Of a DNA stretch of 64,000 nucleotides, positions 24,886-34,332 are shown piece after piece. The translations under genes and the position numbers were made by a program. The notes below the pieces were generated by a model, which made no database searches, was not told where the DNA came from, and was given only the letters and a program-made list of their open reading frames with translations. Where the stretch lies: NCBI GenBank assembly GCA_959599915.1, contig CAUGJE010000007.1, positions 49,728 through 113,727 on the forward strand. The letters run 5' to 3'. This DNA is from an uncultured Collinsella sp. (GTDB taxonomy: Bacteria; Actinomycetota; Coriobacteriia; Coriobacteriales; Coriobacteriaceae). Positions within the stretch are counted from its first letter, which is position 1; each line of letters opens with the position of its first letter.

Positions 24886-26619
24886 ATGCCTGCTAAGTAC
24901 ACAGAAGAGAAGAACGTTCTCATGCTCATGAGTCTTATGAAGCAGCATGGAGTGAGGAAAATCGTTGCCTCTCCGGGGACCACAAACATATCGTTCGTGG
25001 TCAGTCTTCAGCGCGACCCGTATTTCCAGGTGTTCTCCTCCGTTGATGAACGCTCCGCGGCCTATATCGCCTGCGGTCTTGCAGAAGAGTCTGGCGAGCC
25101 GGTGGCTCTCAGCTGCACGCAGGCCACAGCGTCCAGGAATTACTTTCCGGGTCTCACTGAGGCCTATTATCGGAAACTTCCCGTGCTTGCAGTTACTTCG
25201 ACGCAGCATGCGGTCCGCATTGGCCAAAACATTCAACAGGCCATCGATCGAACCGTCCAACCTATCGACACCGTGAAGTTGAGCGTGCAAGTGCCTATCA
25301 TTCAGAGCGCTGAGGATGCCACTTACGCCAACGTTGCCATCAATCGAGCGCTGCTTGAGCTTCGGCGCGATGGCGGAGCCCCCGTCCACATCAACCTCAC
25401 CACAACCTATACCAAGGTATACGATGCCTCAGAGCTCCCCAAGAGCCGTAGCATCATGCGTTATACATCAGAAGATGAACTTCCTCAGATCCCTTCCGGC
25501 TCCAGGGTTGCCGTCTATGTCGGTGCGCACAGCCGCTGGAGCGATAGACTTACCGTTGCCGTTGATTCATTCTGCGAGACCTACGGCGCGTGCGTTCTCT
25601 GCGATCAGACGAGTAACTATTGGGGCCGTTACCGCGTGAACCCCTCGCTGCTTTTCTCGCAAGGCAATGCCGTTGCCTCGTCAGAGACAATCGACGTCCT
25701 CATCCACATCGGGAACACTTCGGGGGGAGCCGCGCCAAGACGTCTTAAGGCGTCCTGGCGCGTCAATCCGGATGGAGAGGTGCGCGACACTTTCGGTTGC
25801 TTGAAGAACGTCTTCGACATGTCTGAGGAGCGCTTCTTTGAAACATATGCGAGTATGGTTGACTCGACTACTTCGCCGGCGTACCGAGAGGAGTGCGCGC
25901 GCGAGGCTACCGCCATTATGACCAAGATTCCTGAATTGCCTTTCTCAAACGCTTGGATGGCTCAACAGACTCTGCCCCTCTTCCCTGAGGGCTCAATTAT
26001 CCACATGGGAATTTACAACTCGTTGCGTACATGGAGCCTCTTCGAGGGCAATCGGGTCCGTGGGTACTGCAACACGGGAGGATTTGGCATCGACGGTGGC
26101 GTATCAAGCCTGCTCGGAGCATCGCTGGCTACAGATGCCCCCTGCTTCGGCGTGTTCGGTGACCTTGCATTTTTCTATGATATGAATGCACTCGGTAACC
26201 GTCATGTTGGCAACAACCTACGCATCCTCATTGTTAACAACGGCTGCGGTGTCGAGTTCAAGAATCATATCAATCGCGCTTACCCCCTCGGCGATGAGGC
26301 AGACCTCTATGTAAGCGCTCGGGGCCATTACGGGCACCAGTCGCGCAAACTTATTAAGCACTTTGCCGAGGACCTTGGGTTCGAATATCGGGGCGTTGAG
26401 ACAAAAGATGAGTATCTAGTCGCTGTTGACTTGCTCGTTTCACCAGAACCGCGCGACCGCCCCGTTCTGATTGAAGCGTTTGTGCGACCCGAGGACGACA
26501 CCGATGCACTTAAGATCCTCTACAGTATCGAGGAGACTACGACGGGAAACGCCAAGGCTGCCATCAAGTCTGTCATTGGTGAAAAAGGCGTACGCATGCT
26601 GAAGGGGCTTGTTCGATGA
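24886..26619 (+). CDS. Thiamine-diphosphate-dependent enzyme (MenD/acetolactate-synthase fold) in a polysaccharide cluster
   Basis: 577 residues, full length for the ThDP decarboxylase/carboligase fold. The N-terminal Pyr domain has KIVASPGTTNISFV (compare MenD SPGSRNTPL) and the catalytic Glu region SSVDERSAAYIACG. A central domain follows, then the C-terminal PP domain with FGVFGDLAFFYDMNALGN and LRILIVNNGCG, matching the ThDP motif GDx(n)NN. Menaquinone genes are not near. It overlaps the SDR gene by 4 bp, implying a joint pathway. ThDP enzymes in glycan clusters include YerE, which adds a two-carbon unit to a keto-sugar before an SDR reduces it; that parallel is inference. The ribosome site GAAAGG lies before ATG 24886. 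Confidence 0.8.
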   Translation: MPAKYTEEKNVLMLMSLMKQHGVRKIVASPGTTNISFVVSLQRDPYFQVFSSVDERSAAYIACGLAEESGEPVALSCTQATASRNYFPGLTEAYYRKLPVLAVTSTQHAVRIGQNIQQAIDRTVQPIDTVKLSVQVPIIQSAEDATYANVAINRALLELRRDGGAPVHINLTTTYTKVYDASELPKSRSIMRYTSEDELPQIPSGSRVAVYVGAHSRWSDRLTVAVDSFCETYGACVLCDQTSNYWGRYRVNPSLLFSQGNAVASSETIDVLIHIGNTSGGAAPRRLKASWRVNPDGEVRDTFGCLKNVFDMSEERFFETYASMVDSTTSPAYREECAREATAIMTKIPELPFSNAWMAQQTLPLFPEGSIIHMGIYNSLRTWSLFEGNRVRGYCNTGGFGIDGGVSSLLGASLATDAPCFGVFGDLAFFYDMNALGNRHVGNNLRILIVNNGCGVEFKNHINRAYPLGDEADLYVSARGHYGHQSRKLIKHFAEDLGFEYRGVETKDEYLVAVDLLVSPEPRDRPVLIEAFVRPEDDTDALKILYSIEETTTGNAKAAIKSVIGEKGVRMLKGLVR

Positions 26620-27698
26620 AAGCGCTACTTCTGGGGGGCACGGGTGCGATAGGGAACTATCTCCAGGGGGAACTTTCCTCTCGTGGGTGGGACGTCTTCG
26701 TTACCTCTCGAAGCGCCCGTAGATCGCAGGGTTCGGTCACCTATCTCCGGGGCAATGCGAAGGATCCAGTATTTCTCGCTGATGTGTTAAAGGATGGATA
26801 CGATGTCCTAGTAGACTTTATGACATGGGACCCCGAGGTATTCCGTTCAGTGTCCGAGCTCATGCTTGCTTCGGCTGGCCGCTACGTATTCCTCTCGTCC
26901 TACCGTGTCTTTGCCGATTCGCCGATTATTGACGAGCGAAGCCCGCGTCTCCTTGAGTCGTGTCCTGATGAGAGATATCGCGCTGGCGGAGAGTACGCAA
27001 TCATTAAAGCTCATGAGGAGGACATCCTTCGATTCGGCTCGATGGAGAACTGGACCATCGTGCGCCCCGCCATTACCTTCTCGGGTGATGGTGTGGGCAG
27101 ATTTCAGCTATGTACATACGAAAGCAGTCTCTGGCTTTGGTGCGCTTTAAAGGGGCTTCCGGTCCCCGTCGTTCACGATATGATGGGGAAACAATGCACT
27201 CTCACATGGGCATGTGATGTCGCGCGGATGATTGCACTGTTGGTCGGGAACTCCGCTGCCGCCGGTGAGGACTTCAACGTGGCGACCTCGCAGCACCAGA
27301 CTTGGGGCGAAGTGCTCAACTTGTATCGCTCCGTCTTGCCGGTCGAGACGCGCGATGTGACACTTCATGACTATGAGTACCATTGCGGTCCCGCTTTGAA
27401 GGAATATGGCTACATTCCCCAGGTTCGCTACGACCGTATGGTCGATCGCATTCTCGACAACTCAAAGGTGCTTGAGTTCACGGGGCTAACGACTGGCGAC
27501 CTTACCGACGTTCGAGAGGCGCTTCCCCGGGAACTCTCGGCCTATCTTTCGCATGGGCCGCACCTCTCCGCATCCCCGACGGTGCAAGGGCGCCTCGATC
27601 GAGTCTCCGGTTCGTCATTGCCGTTTCGAGACACTTTAAGCGAATTCGGGGTTTCTGGTTCCCTTAAGTATCTTGCTGCAATATTTGGGTTGGTGTAA
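26616..27698 (+). CDS. NAD-dependent epimerase/dehydratase family protein (extended SDR)
   Basis: 360 residues. The Rossmann motif LLLGGTGAIGNYL is at residue 5. The fold continues with DVLVDFMTW, FLSSYRVFADSP and the RAGGEYAIIKAHEE active-site stretch, where YAIIK supplies the YxxxK. The C-terminal 130 residues are longer than in small SDRs. Translationally coupled (ATGA) to the ThDP enzyme. It may reduce or epimerise the product of that enzyme, or supply a modified nucleotide sugar. Confidence 0.8.
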   Translation: MKALLLGGTGAIGNYLQGELSSRGWDVFVTSRSARRSQGSVTYLRGNAKDPVFLADVLKDGYDVLVDFMTWDPEVFRSVSELMLASAGRYVFLSSYRVFADSPIIDERSPRLLESCPDERYRAGGEYAIIKAHEEDILRFGSMENWTIVRPAITFSGDGVGRFQLCTYESSLWLWCALKGLPVPVVHDMMGKQCTLTWACDVARMIALLVGNSAAAGEDFNVATSQHQTWGEVLNLYRSVLPVETRDVTLHDYEYHCGPALKEYGYIPQVRYDRMVDRILDNSKVLEFTGLTTGDLTDVREALPRELSAYLSHGPHLSASPTVQGRLDRVSGSSLPFRDTLSEFGVSGSLKYLAAIFGLV

Positions 27699-27705
27699 AG
27701 GAAAC

Positions 27706-29139
27706 TTGAGTCAAATAAAAAAGAAGAAACAGGATACTGAGGGTTCCGAGCAATCGCATGCTATGGCTCTCATTAAGAACACGGGCATCTTTGCTATTGG
27801 CACATTCGGCTCTAAGATTCTCACGCTTCTGATAATCCCGCTTTGTACTCATTATATCGCAACGGACGACATGGGCATCTATGACATGGTCTATACCATA
27901 ATTGCCCTCCTGCAACCCATTGCAGTTCTTGCTATTCCAGAGTCGCTGTTCCGTTGGGTTATTGATGCTAAGGCCGATAAAAAAAGCGTCTACTCGACTT
28001 GGTTGGGTCTCTTTGCTGGGCTTACAGCGGTGTTCACGGCGATATTCTGGATCTGCTGGCTTATTGTCGACTTTGCCGATGCGGGTCTGATGTATGTCCT
28101 TGTCGTATTGAGCTGTCTTTATCAGAGTTTTCAGTACGGCACGCGTGGCCTTCATAACAATAAGTTGTTCGCGATTTCTGGCATCGTTTACTCAATCGCG
28201 TACTGTCTTGGCTGTTTTCTCCTGGTCGCCGTCCTGAATGTGGGATATCACGGACTTCTTTACGCGATGCTGTCCGCCACAGTCGTAGCATCGCTATTTC
28301 TGGTTGTTCCGCAGAGAGAACTCAGATCGTTTGCGGCATCCGGCATTAATGGGGAAGTGGCGTTGGAGATGCTGCGCTACTCGCTTTATTTGTTGCCCAA
28401 TCAGCTGAGTTGGTGGGCGATGACTATGCTCGGGAGACTGATAATTGTCGGCTTCATGGGCTATTCCGCAAATGGCATCTTCTCCGTGGCGATGAAGTTT
28501 CCCTCCGCGCTCTCGATGATTTCCAACATTTTCACCCCCGCTTGGCAGGAGCAAGCAGTTATGCTCTTCAAGAAGAAGGGGAAGGACGAGTATTTCTCGA
28601 AGGTATTCAACCAATACGCCATTTTGCTTGCTACTTTGCTCATCCCCGGCGTGCCTGTGACCAAGCTCTTTGTCCATTTTGCCATGGATCCTTCTTACTT
28701 TTCATGCTTTAACTACGTAGCACTTTTATACCTAGGCGCCGCCCTCAATGCGCTTTCTGCGTTTGTGGGAGTACTATATATGTGTGCCAAGGACACCAAG
28801 GGCGCTGCCAGTACTACGGTCATCGGCGCCGCCGTGAATATCGTTGCATCCCTTGCGCTTGTTCCCTTGATAGGTCTTATGGGGGCGGCACTTGGCAACT
28901 TCCTTGGAAATGCAGCCATTCTCGTTGCTCGCTTGAAGCAAACCCATAGATACTGCACGATGACTGTTGACTGGAAGAGGATTTTGGCTTACGGAGTGAT
29001 TGTCGTTGTGGTTTCGCTTCTTGCGGCTGGTCTCAACTCGCTTCCTTCGATTTGCGCACTATCCCTCTGCTGCGCAATTGTCTTCTATTTTGCTAACCGC
29101 AGCTCCGTTAAGACTCTCAAGAGTTTCCTTAATAAATAG
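27706..29139 (+). CDS. Polysaccharide flippase (Wzx/MATE-like)
   Basis: About 477 residues with 12-14 hydrophobic segments, beginning KNTGIFAIGTFGSKILTLLI, the standard opening of Wzx flippases, and FSVAMKFPSALSMISNIFTPAWQE in the middle. It moves undecaprenyl-linked repeat units across the membrane for Wzy polymerisation. The start is uncertain: TTG 27706 follows AAAGGAAA closely, while ATG 27763 starts at the conserved region but lacks a ribosome site. Last gene of the operon. Confidence 0.85.
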   Translation: MSQIKKKKQDTEGSEQSHAMALIKNTGIFAIGTFGSKILTLLIIPLCTHYIATDDMGIYDMVYTIIALLQPIAVLAIPESLFRWVIDAKADKKSVYSTWLGLFAGLTAVFTAIFWICWLIVDFADAGLMYVLVVLSCLYQSFQYGTRGLHNNKLFAISGIVYSIAYCLGCFLLVAVLNVGYHGLLYAMLSATVVASLFLVVPQRELRSFAASGINGEVALEMLRYSLYLLPNQLSWWAMTMLGRLIIVGFMGYSANGIFSVAMKFPSALSMISNIFTPAWQEQAVMLFKKKGKDEYFSKVFNQYAILLATLLIPGVPVTKLFVHFAMDPSYFSCFNYVALLYLGAALNALSAFVGVLYMCAKDTKGAASTTVIGAAVNIVASLALVPLIGLMGAALGNFLGNAAILVARLKQTHRYCTMTVDWKRILAYGVIVVVVSLLAAGLNSLPSICALSLCCAIVFYFANRSSVKTLKSFLNK

Positions 29140-29748
29140 CATTGTGGAATAATTTTCGGTTGAGCAGGGAAACTAGCTGTTAGCACCGGGCGATTTTAAC
29201 CACTGCTAAAAATAATTTTTGACCATTTCCGCTCACCGAATATTGACCACCACGTCCCTGCTGCCACCTGACGTTTGCGGTATCTACGCGATAACGTCAG
29301 GTGTACAATTGTGACGAACGAGAACTTAGATGGCCCACGGTAAGATATAACCGCGACGCCCTGTGAAATGTCAGTAGAGGAGGGGGTAGGCCCGCAGGTA
29401 TGTAACATTGCGGAGTACTACAGAAAGACAGAGCTTGCTCGCTTCCGGACGAGGACGATCAGGAGCACGGGTTCAGGGCCCTGCCTCATGGGAACATCGG
29501 GAAGATAGCTTCAATTGCACATTGGATATTCCAATTATCCTTATTTGTTGACTTGAGAGTCGGCTGCCGATCGATTACGTAAGAGTCTCCTCCATTCACC
29601 GACTGACAAAACGATTTACACCTAATTATTGGCGCTGCTCAGGGACATTTTCTTTGTTTGTGCCTTGATCTCGCTAAACTAATAACTGCTGCTACCAGGG
29701 CATTTTCTGGTGCACATTCTATTGGCTCCTGCGAAGATCGGAGCGGGT
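29140..29748. other. Non-coding interval after the polysaccharide operon
   Basis: About 600 bp without a credible gene. An 11-bp perfect inverted repeat, CACCTGACGTT / AACGTCAGGTG, spans 29262-29302 with a 17-nt loop; it has no T tail and could be a protein-binding site or mobile-element end. No transposase or clear terminator is seen. Confidence 0.4.
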
Positions 29749-30843
29749 ATGTTTGCCGCCGAGTCCTACACCAGCCGTCATTACATTGCGATTGTTGCCA
29801 TGGCCTGCCTATGTTTTTTGCTGGGCGGGCCCTCTTATGCCGCGGGCGCGGAGAGCCTCATCATCGCGGGCACGACGTACTGCGAGCCGGGTGTGTCGGG
29901 CCCCGTCTGGGCCTGGACCGATGCCGACCACCTGGAGCTTGACGGCTACGCGGGCGAGGCCATCGGCGCCGAGGGCGACCTGGTGTTGACGCTTGCCGGG
30001 CAAAACTCCGTGACGGAGTCGCATGCGCCCGATGCGGACATCACGCTGTGCGGCATGGAGGTGTGGGGCAACCTGACGCTTCGCGGCACCGGGACCCTGA
30101 CGGCGACGGGCTCGCAGTGCGGGATCCACGTCTCGCGGGCGCTCGTGGTGGACGGATGCGCCGTCGATGCACGGGCGGACGGGGCCGATATTTCTGACGA
30201 GGCGGTCGCCGGCGTGATCGCAGGCGACATGGCCGTGCGCGGCGGCGGGCGCGTCGTTGCCGCGGGCGCCGGGTCCGGAGCGGGCGTGCGCGCCTACGGC
30301 GTGTGTCTGCAGGATGCGGGCCTTGGCGACGGTGCGGCCGGCTGTCGGCTTTCCGTCGACGCCTCGTGGCTCGATGCGACCGGTGCCGATGGCGGTGCTG
30401 CGTGCACGGGCGGGTCGCTTGTGTCCGCGCGGTTTGTGGCGCCTGCCGGTGGGACTTTTGGTGCTGGTGGCGTAGTGGATACCTCCGGTGCGGTGGCACC
30501 GCATGTGGTGATTGAGCCCGATGTGGCCACGCCTCCAGCAGGGGAGACCGACAGGGGCGAGGTACCGGGCGATACCGCGGACAAGTCTCCCGCCGATGCT
30601 AACCCAGCTGCAGGAGAGCCCACCACGGGATCCACGGCAAATCCCACGCTGAAACCCGCGTCCGCGCCAACCAAAACAACAACGACAGTAACCAAGACCA
30701 CGGTGTCCACGTCCTCCAAGCCCAAGGCTGCCGCCGCAACAACTGCGGCACTCCCCAAGACCGGCGACAGCAACTGGATCGCTGCATCTTTATCGTTATT
30801 CCTGCTGGGGTTGGTGCTTTTTGGTGCCACATATCGCTGCTGA
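29749..30843 (+). CDS. LPXTG-anchored surface protein with carbohydrate-binding-like beta domain, copy 1
   Basis: 364 residues from ATG 29749, with GGAG 5 bp upstream; an upstream GTG at 29710 is in frame but less supported. The signal peptide IVAMACLCFLLGGPSYA is followed by a Gly/Ala/Asp-rich domain of about 230 residues with short beta repeats (GNLTLRGTGTLTATG, ALVVDGCAVDARADG). This resembles parallel-beta carbohydrate-binding-like domains of gut bacterial surface proteins. A Pro/Thr/Lys linker and the sortase motif LPKTG, a hydrophobic segment and an R-containing end complete it. The cell-wall location is confident; the ligand is unknown. A nearly identical broken copy lies 2 kb downstream. 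Confidence 0.85.
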   Translation: MFAAESYTSRHYIAIVAMACLCFLLGGPSYAAGAESLIIAGTTYCEPGVSGPVWAWTDADHLELDGYAGEAIGAEGDLVLTLAGQNSVTESHAPDADITLCGMEVWGNLTLRGTGTLTATGSQCGIHVSRALVVDGCAVDARADGADISDEAVAGVIAGDMAVRGGGRVVAAGAGSGAGVRAYGVCLQDAGLGDGAAGCRLSVDASWLDATGADGGAACTGGSLVSARFVAPAGGTFGAGGVVDTSGAVAPHVVIEPDVATPPAGETDRGEVPGDTADKSPADANPAAGEPTTGSTANPTLKPASAPTKTTTTVTKTTVSTSSKPKAAAATTAALPKTGDSNWIAASLSLFLLGLVLFGATYRC

Positions 30844-30893
30844 GACTGCGCGACGCACCTAGCTGCAATACAAGACCTCTGTTGAAGCTTTAA

Positions 30894-30928
30894 GGGCAAC
30901 ATTTCCGGATAGGGAGCGTTGCCTTTTT
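30894..30928 (+). terminator. Terminator after LPXTG copy 1
   Basis: GGCAAC and GTTGCC pair around a 17-nt loop and are followed by five Ts. Confidence 0.7.
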
Positions 30929-30965
30929 CGTGCATGCAATGTATGACGTGCCATATCACTAAAAT

Positions 30966-31018
30966 GACTATGTAATTACTTGTAATTACATAGTCTACTA
31001 TTGTATATGCAGTATAAT
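30966..31018 (+). promoter_or_regulatory. Operator palindrome and promoter of the RelB/YafQ module
   Basis: GACTATGTAATTAC and GTAATTACATAGTC are a perfect 14-bp inverted repeat with two bases between (30966-30995). TATAAT at 31013-31018 lies 17 bp after the palindrome's right end. RelB-family antitoxins are known to bind such palindromes and repress their own operon. Confidence 0.75.
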
Positions 31019-31051
31019 AAGGTTGCACTCACACGATTGGAAGGTCTAAAA

Positions 31052-31327
31052 ATGGCAAGCTCAACATTAACCATCAGGGTTGACGACGACCTCAAACGCG
31101 AGGCGGCGGAAGTGGCTGATTACTATGGACTTGATTTGTCGTCCGTGACGCGCGCGTTCTTCAAGCAAATGGTCAACACCCATCGCATCCCGTTGACTTT
31201 TGCCCCTGAGGAGCCCAATGCCGAAAGCCTTGAGGCCATTCGCGAGGGGGACGCTTTTCTTGCATCTGGCAAAAAAGGACGCTTTGACAATGGCGCCGAT
31301 CTGATCGCTGCGGCGATGGCACAATGA
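31052..31327 (+). CDS. RelB/DinJ-family antitoxin
   Basis: 91 residues. The N-terminal ribbon-helix-helix segment (STLTIRVDDDLKREAAEVADYYGLDLSSVTRAFFKQM) is typical of DinJ/RelB, and the C-terminal half would wrap the toxin. ATG 31052 has GGAAGG 6 bp upstream. It overlaps the toxin by 4 bp (ATGA), and a palindromic operator precedes it. The pair lies exactly between two copies of an LPXTG gene. Confidence 0.92.
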   Translation: MASSTLTIRVDDDLKREAAEVADYYGLDLSSVTRAFFKQMVNTHRIPLTFAPEEPNAESLEAIREGDAFLASGKKGRFDNGADLIAAAMAQ

Positions 31328-31623
31328 GCACGTTAACCGCAGAGTTCTCTGCAGCCTTCTCCCGCGATTTAAAGAAAAAAGCAAAGCGCCGTAAATGGGA
31401 TTTATCTGAGCTTCAAAAGCTAATTGACCTGGTGCTACAGAATACACCTGAGTCAATGGACATATTAAAGCGACGTCATAATATGCACCGGCTAAGCGGC
31501 AACTGGGCAGGGCGAAACGAATGTCACGTAGCAAACTCTGGCGACTGGCTTGTCATATGGTCATCAAACGAAGAGGTAGCTTTCTTTGAACGCACTGGCA
31601 GCCATGATGAGCTGTTCCGATAA
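31324..31623 (+). CDS. YafQ/RelE-family mRNA interferase toxin
   Basis: 99 residues of the RelE/ParE fold. It has the basic N-terminal helix region FSRDLKKKAKRRKWDLSEL, the central HRLSGNWAGRNECHVANSGDWLVIW resembling YafQ LxGxWxGxRxxHxxxDWLLIY, and the end FERTGSHDELF with the catalytic-type His. YafQ toxins cut mRNA on the ribosome and are blocked by the partner antitoxin. Key residues look intact, so it may be active. Confidence 0.92.
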   Translation: MSTLTAEFSAAFSRDLKKKAKRRKWDLSELQKLIDLVLQNTPESMDILKRRHNMHRLSGNWAGRNECHVANSGDWLVIWSSNEEVAFFERTGSHDELFR

Positions 31624-31712
31624 TTCCCTTAATATCGAAACCACCAAAACCATACGGATTTCAACCTAATGGCATCCAATTTGCTCAATCTTGTTGGAAA
31701 TGTTGCTGCGCA

Positions 31713-32773
31713 ATGACGATTGCCTGCCTATGCGTTTTGCTGGGCGGGCCTTCTTATTCCGCGGGCGCGGAGAGCCTCATCATCGCGGGCGCGACGTACT
31801 ACGAGCCGGGCGTGTCGGGCCCCGGCTGGGCCTGGACCGATGCCGACCACCTGGAGCTTAACGGCTACGCGGGCGAGGCCATCGGCGCCGAGGGCGACCT
31901 GGTGTTGACGCTTGCCGGGCAAAACTCCGTGACGGAGTCGCATGCGCCCGATGCGGACATCACGCTGTGCGGCATGGAGGTGTGGGGCAACCTGACGCTT
32001 CGCGGCACCGGGACCCTGACGGCGACGGGCTCGCAGTGCGGGATCCACGTCTCGCGGGCGCTCGTGGTGGACGGATGCGCCGTCGATGCACGGGCGGACG
32101 GGGCCGATATTTCTGACGAGGCGGTCGCCGGCGTGATCGCGGGTGACATGGCCGTGCGCGGCGGCGGGCGCATCGTTGCCGCGGGCGCTGGGTCCGGAGC
32201 GGGCGTGCGCGCCTACGGCGTGTATCTGCAGGATGCGGGCCTTTGCGATAGCGCGGCCGGCTGTCGGCTTTCCGTCGACGAATCGCGGCTCGATGCGACC
32301 GGTGCCGATGGCGGTGCTGCGTGCACGGGCGGGTCGCATGTGTCCGCGCGGTTTGTGGCGCCTGCCGGTGGGACTTTTGGTGCTGGTGGCGTAGTGGATG
32401 CCTCCGGTGCGGTGGCACCGCATGTGGTGGTTGAGCCCGATGTGGCCACGCCGCCGGCGGGGGAGACCGATGGACGCGACGTGCCGGGCAGCGGGACGGG
32501 CGAGCCTGATGGTGGCGCCGGTCCCGCTGCAGAGCAACCCGGTACGGAGCCAACGACGGTTCCCGCAATGAAGCCTGCGGCTACGTCGCCCAAGAAAACA
32601 TAACGACCAAGACGAGGGTGACCAAGACCACGGTGCCTGCGCCGTCCAAGCCTAAAGCCACCAGCGCGACCGCAGCGACACTCCCCAAGACCGGCGACAG
32701 CAACTGGATCGCAGTCTCCTTTACGTTTTTCCTGCTTGCTACAGTGCTTCTAGCTGCCGCATGTCGTTGTTGA
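31713..32773 (+). pseudogene. LPXTG surface protein, copy 2, frameshifted before the anchor
   Basis: From 31723 to about 32470 this is nearly identical to 29802-30548 of copy 1, including the beta-repeat domain. The signal peptide is shortened (MTIACLCVLLGGPSYSAGA) and lacks the basic start. The frame hits TAA at 32601-32603 just after SPKKT. In the next frame the original tail resumes (TKTRVTKTTVPAPSKP), with LPKTG, a membrane segment and a Cys-Arg-Cys end to the TGA at 32771-32773. A one-base deletion in the Thr/Lys linker explains this. The truncated product would be secreted or retained but not wall-anchored. A sequencing error cannot be excluded. Confidence 0.8.
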
Positions 32774-32944
32774 GATAGCTGCCATTTGGAAGAAAGAGAC
32801 ATTCACAAGGTATAACTATTTGCGTGTTTGTCTATAGGCACCCAATTATCGAAGGCAGAGGCCATACGGACGTGATCATGGGCTGAATCGTGACATGCGA
32901 CCCAGGTCCACATGAATGAGAAAAGCATTCAATAATGTCGCAGG

Positions 32945-33103
32945 TTAGACTGAAGGCAACGAAAGGGCACCGGGATCTTTGTCGACCCTGGTGCCCAAGC
33001 GAAAGACCATCAGAGTTACCTCGCAATATTCGACGGTGCTAAAGCGGGCAAATATTAAACCGGACTCATTGGTGAGCTGTATGAGCTGGTTTCTTAGTGA
33101 CAT
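32945..33103 (-). pseudogene. Possible small remnant resembling an AbiEi-type antitoxin N-terminus
   Basis: 52 codons from ATG 33103: MSLRNQLIQLTNESGLIFAR and then FSTVEYCEVTLMVFRLGTRVD. The spacing resembles the winged-helix start of AbiEi-type antitoxins, but similarity is weak and there is no strong ribosome site. It lies directly downstream of the nuclease-like gene on the same strand. It may be noise. Confidence 0.25.
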
Positions 33104-33113
33104 CCCGGATTGT

Positions 33114-34268
33114 CTATAAGCAAAAGTCTGGTGTTTCGGAAATGTTGTACCGTACGCCAAAACTGTCAATATCTTGTTTTAATACAGCCCACTCAATTTC
33201 TAAAAGCAGCCGCATAACATCGTAAATTGTCACAATGCCTCGAATCCCCTTGCTCCTCATCCGCACGAGTTCGTAAATCAATTGAACAGAAATCGTTGCT
33301 GTATACGGTTCACCGCTTCTATCAAGATTTAATGCTCTTGCAGCATCAATGATCGCGGTGCCAAATAGAAGCTCAGGGCAAATCCCTTCAGCGGGGTTTT
33401 CTATTGTGATATTTACCTTATCTGCGCAAAGCTCAATTTCTGTTTCTCCGGCTCTGCTTTGTTTGAGAAAGGGTTCCGTTTTACCTAGACCTAAATATTC
33501 CGTTCTTTTAAGACGCTGCCTGCGGCAGCTCTCCTTAAACATATTGTTACGACAATCTATGATGGCGGCATTCGCAATCTGGTCAGTCAGGCATGGGTAA
33601 AAACCTATTAGGATCCAATCGACCTCGCAAGATGCCTTGAAAAGGAGATCGTAAATTTCCGCATAAAGTGGGCATTGTCCTCTGTCGAGGCGGGCCACTC
33701 TTGTTCCATCGTGAATGAATAATCCCTGAAAATCTGAATGAATTTCAATTAAATAGCCCAATTCAATGCGTCCATCATCATCGCTATGTTCAGTAAGGTG
33801 ATTGCGGTATTTAGGTAATTTGCGAGCATGACCTGTTTTTCCACCAAACAATCGGGCATCTAGAGAGCGCGTCAGATCGTCACAGCATGCACAGCTTTGA
33901 TGATATTTTGCCAACGAGACATAGTTTGCGACGATGCTCGCCAATTCCTCCGGCAAAACATCGTCGGCTTCAAGTCTTGGCATTAGCTTTTCGCGCTCAG
34001 CTTTCAACGCAGATGTGAGCTCAGCAGATTTTGATTGAGCGTTTCGACCATGTTTGATGTTATGGTCGATTCTAAAATGCTCCAAACCAACAATGGATCC
34101 ATTTTCGCGGGTAATAACAATATCAGGGCGCTCGCTGCCTGCGTTAATAGATCCACACACCTTCAAGGCAGCTTTCTTCTTGTATCCACCCGAGGCCATT
34201 GATAGCCTAAGAACATCATTGAACACTTGCTCTTCGTGCGCGTTCTGGTCGCTTTTGTTCTTGCTCAT
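33114..34268 (-). CDS. Unrecognised protein with a PD-(D/E)XK nuclease-like N-terminus
   Basis: 384 residues, start ATG 34268 with GGAGGA 8 bp upstream. Codon use and base composition are AT-richer than the flanking housekeeping genes, indicating transfer. The N-terminus has HEEQVFNDVL, then ERPDIVITRENGSIVGLEHFRID, which fits the E...PD...ExF/K spacing of PD-(D/E)XK nucleases. A Cys pair (SCACC) near residue 125 could bind metal. The rest (GYLIEIHSDFQGLFIHDG, VDWILIGFYPC) is not recognised. It neighbours RloA/RloB and other accessory genes, so a defence function is plausible but unproven. Confidence 0.55.
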   Translation of the reverse strand: MSKNKSDQNAHEEQVFNDVLRLSMASGGYKKKAALKVCGSINAGSERPDIVITRENGSIVGLEHFRIDHNIKHGRNAQSKSAELTSALKAEREKLMPRLEADDVLPEELASIVANYVSLAKYHQSCACCDDLTRSLDARLFGGKTGHARKLPKYRNHLTEHSDDDGRIELGYLIEIHSDFQGLFIHDGTRVARLDRGQCPLYAEIYDLLFKASCEVDWILIGFYPCLTDQIANAAIIDCRNNMFKESCRRQRLKRTEYLGLGKTEPFLKQSRAGETEIELCADKVNITIENPAEGICPELLFGTAIIDAARALNLDRSGEPYTATISVQLIYELVRMRSKGIRGIVTIYDVMRLLLEIEWAVLKQDIDSFGVRYNISETPDFCL

Positions 34269-34332
34269 GCCGGATCCTCCGCCCTTATAAGTAAAACATA
34301 ATTCAACTCGCGCTCTTATAGAAGGTGCGAGG

